Source of the DNA: Candidatus Eisenbacteria bacterium
GTDB lineage: Bacteria > Eisenbacteria > RBG-16-71-46
DNA length: 64,000 nucleotides
Direction: 5' to 3'
Assembly (NCBI GenBank): GCA_020847735.1
Contig: JADLBL010000008.1
Coordinates: forward strand, 62,001 to 126,000
A model generated the notes under the pieces. It did no database searches. It had not been told where the DNA came from and worked only from the letters and a program-made list of their open reading frames with translations. Both the position numbers and the translations under genes were made by a program. Shown one piece after another: positions 60,919 to 64,000 of the stretch (the stretch's first letter is position 1; the number at the start of each line of letters is the position of its first letter).

Positions 60919-62520
60919 ATGCCATCGCCCGTTCACGTCATCTACGCCCGCAAGTCGACCGAATCCGAGGACCGCCAGGTCCTGTCCATCGATTCGCAGA
61001 TTCGGGAGCTTCAAGACCTCGCCATGCGACGGGGTGCTGCTGTGGCCGAGGTTCTGACAGAAGCCCATTCCGCGAAGGCTCCCGGCCGACCCGTGTTCGG
61101 ATCGCTGATGAAGCGGATTCACCGCGGCGAGATCGCTTCGGTCTTCTGCTGGAAGATGGATCGCCTCGCACGAAACCCGCTCGATTCAGGCCACATCCTG
61201 CAGGCTCTCGCCGATCGCAAGATCGAGCAGGTCGTGACGCCCGAGCGCTGCTACACCGCGGACGGGAATGACCGGTTCCTCGGCACGTTCGAGTTTGGGA
61301 TGGCCACAAAGTACATCGACGATTTGCGGCAGAACGTGACGCGCGGCAACCGCGAGCGCTTTCGCCGTGGTTGGCCCAACTTCCGGCCACCAGTCGGGTA
61401 CCTCGAGGACCGCGCCACCAAGACCGTGGTCAAGGACCCCGAGCGCTTCGACCTGATGCGGCGTGCGTGGGACTTGGTGCTCTCGGGCGCCATGCGGCTG
61501 AGCCAGGCGCTGCACGTACTCAACGACCAGTGGCAGTTCCGGACGCGGCGCACAGCACGCCAGGGTGGGCGGCCCATGTCCTACAGTCACTTCTACGCAC
61601 TGCTCTCAAACCCCTACTACGCTGGCACGATCCGACTCACATCCGGTGAGTCGTTCAAGGGCGCGCACCCGCCCATGGTCACCTACGAGGAGTTCGCGCG
61701 GGTCCAGGAGCTACTTGGCCGGGTGACGCACAAGGGCAAGAAGCGGCACGAGTTCGCCTATTCGGGTTTGCTGACCTGCGCCGAATGCGGTCGCACACTC
61801 GTGGGTGAGCAGCACATCAAGCCCTCCGGCGTGCGGTATGTCTACTACCGCTGCCACAGACACCGTGCCGACGCGCGCTGCGCACAGCCTACTCTTCCCG
61901 AGCAGGCCTTCGAGGCACAACTCGCTGCCGACCTCGAAAGAGTGCAACTACCGGAGGGGATTGCATCGTGGGTGCGCCGAATGCTCGAACAATCACTCAC
62001 CCAAGAACTTGCGCAGCGAGGAGTATCGCGGGACTCCGCTGAGCGGGCATTGCGCGAGGCGAAGGCCGAAGCGGACAACTTGCTCACGCTGCGGATTCGT
62101 GGCCTGGTGGACGATGGCACATTCGTCGAGCGCCGGAACGACATCCTCACCCGGCAGGAGGCGATCCAGGAGCAACTCGCTCGCCCGCAGGCGAGCCCCG
62201 CAGAACTCCTCGCCCGCTTCGATCTGGTCCTCGACTTCTCCCGTCGGGCCCCGGCAACGCTAAGGAACGGCACCCCAGTTCAGCGCCGGCAGATCGTCCA
62301 GACCATTGGTTCGAACTGGCAGGTCCGCGACCGATTTGCGCTCTACTCAGCGAAACAGCCGTTCTCCGCGATGGCGGGGACGGCTTCGAGTCCGGGCTGG
62401 TGGACCATCGTTGATGATCTTCGAACTTGGCTGTTCGAGACGACCGAGTCTTGCCTACCGGATTTGAAGATTGAGACGAAGCATGACGGAAGTGTGGCAG
62501 AGCATTCGGCTACGGCGTAG
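60919..62520 (+). CDS. Large serine recombinase (probable integrase)
   Basis: 533 aa. Resolvase domain with catalytic Ser13 (IYARKSTESEDRQVLSIDSQ) and the Arg segment WKMDRLARNPLD; then the Recombinase domain (FRPPVGYL, FYALLSNPYYAGTI), a zinc ribbon (CAECGRTLVG ... CHRHRADARC) and a coiled coil (about 370-440). Such enzymes integrate and excise elements at att sites; it lies at the right edge of the accessory region. Confidence 0.92.
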   Translation: MPSPVHVIYARKSTESEDRQVLSIDSQIRELQDLAMRRGAAVAEVLTEAHSAKAPGRPVFGSLMKRIHRGEIASVFCWKMDRLARNPLDSGHILQALADRKIEQVVTPERCYTADGNDRFLGTFEFGMATKYIDDLRQNVTRGNRERFRRGWPNFRPPVGYLEDRATKTVVKDPERFDLMRRAWDLVLSGAMRLSQALHVLNDQWQFRTRRTARQGGRPMSYSHFYALLSNPYYAGTIRLTSGESFKGAHPPMVTYEEFARVQELLGRVTHKGKKRHEFAYSGLLTCAECGRTLVGEQHIKPSGVRYVYYRCHRHRADARCAQPTLPEQAFEAQLAADLERVQLPEGIASWVRRMLEQSLTQELAQRGVSRDSAERALREAKAEADNLLTLRIRGLVDDGTFVERRNDILTRQEAIQEQLARPQASPAELLARFDLVLDFSRRAPATLRNGTPVQRRQIVQTIGSNWQVRDRFALYSAKQPFSAMAGTASSPGWWTIVDDLRTWLFETTESCLPDLKIETKHDGSVAEHSATA

Positions 62521-62556
62521 AGGGGTTGAGGCAATGGCGATGGAGCAGCCTGTGGA

Positions 62557-63105
62557 CTACAGGAGTCGCCCGACGACGGTTACGAGCTCCGCTGCCTCCG
62601 TGATCGAAGCATCGTGGTAGCGCACGATACCGCGAGCGTCGATAACGTAGGTCATTTCGAACCCAGTCAACCGGAAGTCGCGGATGAGCTGCCCGGCCCC
62701 GCTCGCCTGTGCGTACTCCCATGGCGTCTGGATCCTCGTGCGAAACGTGTCGATGGCTGCCGGCGTGTCCTGCGGATCTATGTCGACGGTAAGAACTATT
62801 GCGCCGCGGGCCGCCTCCTGGTTGTAAACGCTGGCCAGTTGCTCCGCCTCAAGAGCACAGGTCTGGCACCAGGCCGCCGCCGAAGTCAGAATAACGATCT
62901 GCCCGCTAAGATCCTTGCTCCGCAGTATGGCGCCATCCGTCGTCGTGACCTCGAAGGCCGGTGCTGTTTGCCCGATGTCCGTGCCGAGGGATGCCGTGCC
63001 GCCTGTGGATTCCGGCCGAGCGACTCGTACGGAAAGGAGCAGCAGAACCACGAGCACTCCTGCTCCCAAGCTCCCGGCGATCAGCCACGTGCGACGCAAC
63101 CTCAT
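62557..63105 (-). CDS. TlpA-like membrane-anchored thioredoxin/redoxin
   Basis: 182 aa. ATG at 63105 overlaps the stop of the membrane gene (ATGA). N-terminal TM (TWLIAGSLGAGVLVVLLLLS), then a redoxin domain with active site AAAWCQTCALEAEQL (WCxxC) and DIDPQDTPAAIDTF. Periplasmic disulfide chemistry; in this mer context it may reduce or carry mercury-binding thiols (inference). Confidence 0.85.
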   Translation of the reverse strand: MRLRRTWLIAGSLGAGVLVVLLLLSVRVARPESTGGTASLGTDIGQTAPAFEVTTTDGAILRSKDLSGQIVILTSAAAWCQTCALEAEQLASVYNQEAARGAIVLTVDIDPQDTPAAIDTFRTRIQTPWEYAQASGAGQLIRDFRLTGFEMTYVIDARGIVRYHDASITEAAELVTVVGRLL

Positions 63106-63639
63106 GGCTTCGCTTGTTCGGGCACTCGCTCGCACTCCTCCCAATATCCCTGAACACGGCGGGCGGTCGTCAGCAGGGCGATCAGCACTACGGCGAAGGC
63201 CACTAGTACGACTGGCGTCCGATGCCGGACGATGAACAAGGTGCTTGCCCGCTCCCAGAAAGCCGAGGAACACAGCAATACAGGAGGAACAGGCGGCCGT
63301 GGCCAGCAGACCGCCGAACACCACCGACCACACGCCCACGCCGCCCCGTCCAACAGCGGTAATTCTTGCGGTCCCGCGCGTCCGCCGGAACAGGAAGACC
63401 TGCTTCAGGACCAGCAGAGCCGTGGCGAGGCCAAGGACAACGAAGAGCACATGATCCTGGGCGCGCAGCAGCTGCAGCTGAAAACGGAGGTAGTTGCCAG
63501 GAATGAGCCACACCGGCAACGACACGTAGGCGCCGTAGATAAGGTGCGCCAGTGGCAGGAACCACACACGGTAGCCCCGCCCCGCTTTGAATACGGCCCG
63601 GCTAGCCGAGAGGATGATCGGTGGACGCCACGAACTCAT
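63102..63639 (-). pseudogene. Membrane protein with a frameshift
   Basis: ATG at 63639 overlaps the merA stop. Frame 1 gives several TM helices to FLGFLGAG (about 63245), after which the other frame continues naturally (STLFIVRHRTPVVLVAFAVV ... VPEQAKP) to the TGA overlapping the TlpA gene. One extra base near 63243-63248 explains it; a sequencing error is possible. Family unrecognised; a mercury or thiol transport partner is conceivable. Confidence 0.65.
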
Positions 63640-64000
63640 ACGCAACAGCTGAGTTTCGAGACATCCGTCACCAGCGAGAGGGCGTTGATCTTCAGGCTCT
63701 CGGAGAGAGTCGGGAAGATGGGCATGGTGTCGAGTACCTGCTCGATCCTCATGTTGTTCTTCAGGATGAGCTCGGCTGAGTTAATGATGTCCCCCGCGTT
63801 TGGCGCGAGGATATGGACGCCAACGATGCGACTGGTCTTTCGATCCGCTACCATCTTAGAGATTCCTCGCGTGTCGCCGAGAATGTGGGCCTTGGCGATA
63901 TGCTCGAAGCTGATCGTGTTGCACGTGCACGAGAGGCCGTGCTTCGCAGTCTCCTCGTCGAGCAGTCCCACCCCGGAGAGCTGAGGATCGGTGAACACCG
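63636..64000 (-). CDS. merA: Mercuric reductase, C-terminal part (5' end outside window)
   Basis: Pyridine-nucleotide disulfide reductase dimerisation domain: FTDPQLSGVGLLDEE, AHILGDTRGISKMVADRKT, VGVHILAPNAGDIINSAEL. It ends KLSCCV; the vicinal Cys pair is the Hg(II)-binding tail specific to MerA. About 121 C-terminal codons are in the window. Confidence 0.92.
   Translation of the reverse strand, partial: VFTDPQLSGVGLLDEETAKHGLSCTCNTISFEHIAKAHILGDTRGISKMVADRKTSRIVGVHILAPNAGDIINSAELILKNNMRIEQVLDTMPIFPTLSESLKINALSLVTDVSKLSCCV

Larger units (their letters stand above)
28133..62520. mobile_element. Accessory (integrative) element; limits approximate
   Basis: Bounded by metal-resistance operons. 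Contents: toxin-antitoxin pair, coupling-protein-like ATPase, replication-relaxation protein, RadC-, SprT-, RuvC-like and annealing proteins, defence genes, a DnaA-box cluster and a large serine recombinase at the right end. I found no att repeats, relaxase or VirB4-type ATPase in the window, so it may be an integrated plasmid, an IME or part of a larger ICE. Confidence 0.6.

Noticed and set aside
28133-62520. Complete conjugation system (ICE)
   Set aside because: A coupling-like ATPase and replication-relaxation protein are present, but no relaxase, VirB4 or pilus genes are visible in the window.
62521-62556. Attachment-site core for the serine recombinase
   Set aside because: I compared the sequence near the right edge with the left edge round 28,030-28,130 and found no convincing shared core.
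1-64000. CRISPR array
   Set aside because: No regularly spaced repeats were seen anywhere in the window.

Overview
The window is GC-rich bacterial DNA, densely packed and mostly Shine-Dalgarno led. Many adjacent genes overlap by ATGA or GTGA. One exported protein ends in a FlgD/T9SS-like sorting domain, which suggests a Candidatus Eisenbacteria- or Gemmatimonadota-like lineage. That assignment is inference only; no rRNA or tRNA is present to settle it.

Left third (1-28,100): metal resistance, all on the minus strand. One unit runs from a small Cys/His-rich exported protein (11,523) through an outer-membrane factor, a membrane-fusion protein and an RND pump to a lipoprotein, a sialidase-like protein and a CopA-type copper ATPase (618). 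A second unit runs from another small Cys-rich exported protein (28,024) through CzcC-, CzcB- and CzcA-like proteins, a P-II-like protein, a CDF transporter and a ZntA-type ATPase (18,574). A third small protein of this kind heads whatever lies left of the window. Between the two units are a DUF302 protein, two very short ORFs, a cytochrome c/porin-like protein, an ArsR-led operon built round an MtrA-like/DUF4346 protein, and an ArsR-FTR1 pair.

Middle and right (about 28,100-62,520): an accessory element. It starts with a probable toxin-antitoxin pair and ends with a large serine recombinase next to four DnaA-box-like sites. Its main minus-strand operon couples an E2-like protein, a JAB peptidase and an E1/ThiF-like protein to an SH3-domain protein, an M23-like protein, a coupling-protein-like ATPase and a replication-relaxation protein, with almost every gene overlapping the next. 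Other cargo includes SprT-like, YkgJ-like and AbiTii proteins, a RadC-like protein, a PD-(D/E)XK nuclease, an annealing-protein candidate, a TIR-APAZ/short Argonaute (SPARTA-like) pair, two RuvC-like proteins and two related HTH proteins.

Nested insertions: a DUF932 gene is split by a 9,254-bp element bounded by related inverted ends and a 4-bp AGCG duplication. This insert carries three tyrosine recombinase genes (a RIT, recombinase-in-trio) plus two exported-protein genes. The middle recombinase gene is itself split by an IS21-family element with a GTACT duplication, and the third contains one in-frame amber codon. Joining the flanks in both cases restores an open frame.

Right edge (62,557-64,000): mercuric reductase C-terminus, a frameshifted membrane protein and a TlpA-like thioredoxin, so metal-resistance genes flank the accessory element on both sides.
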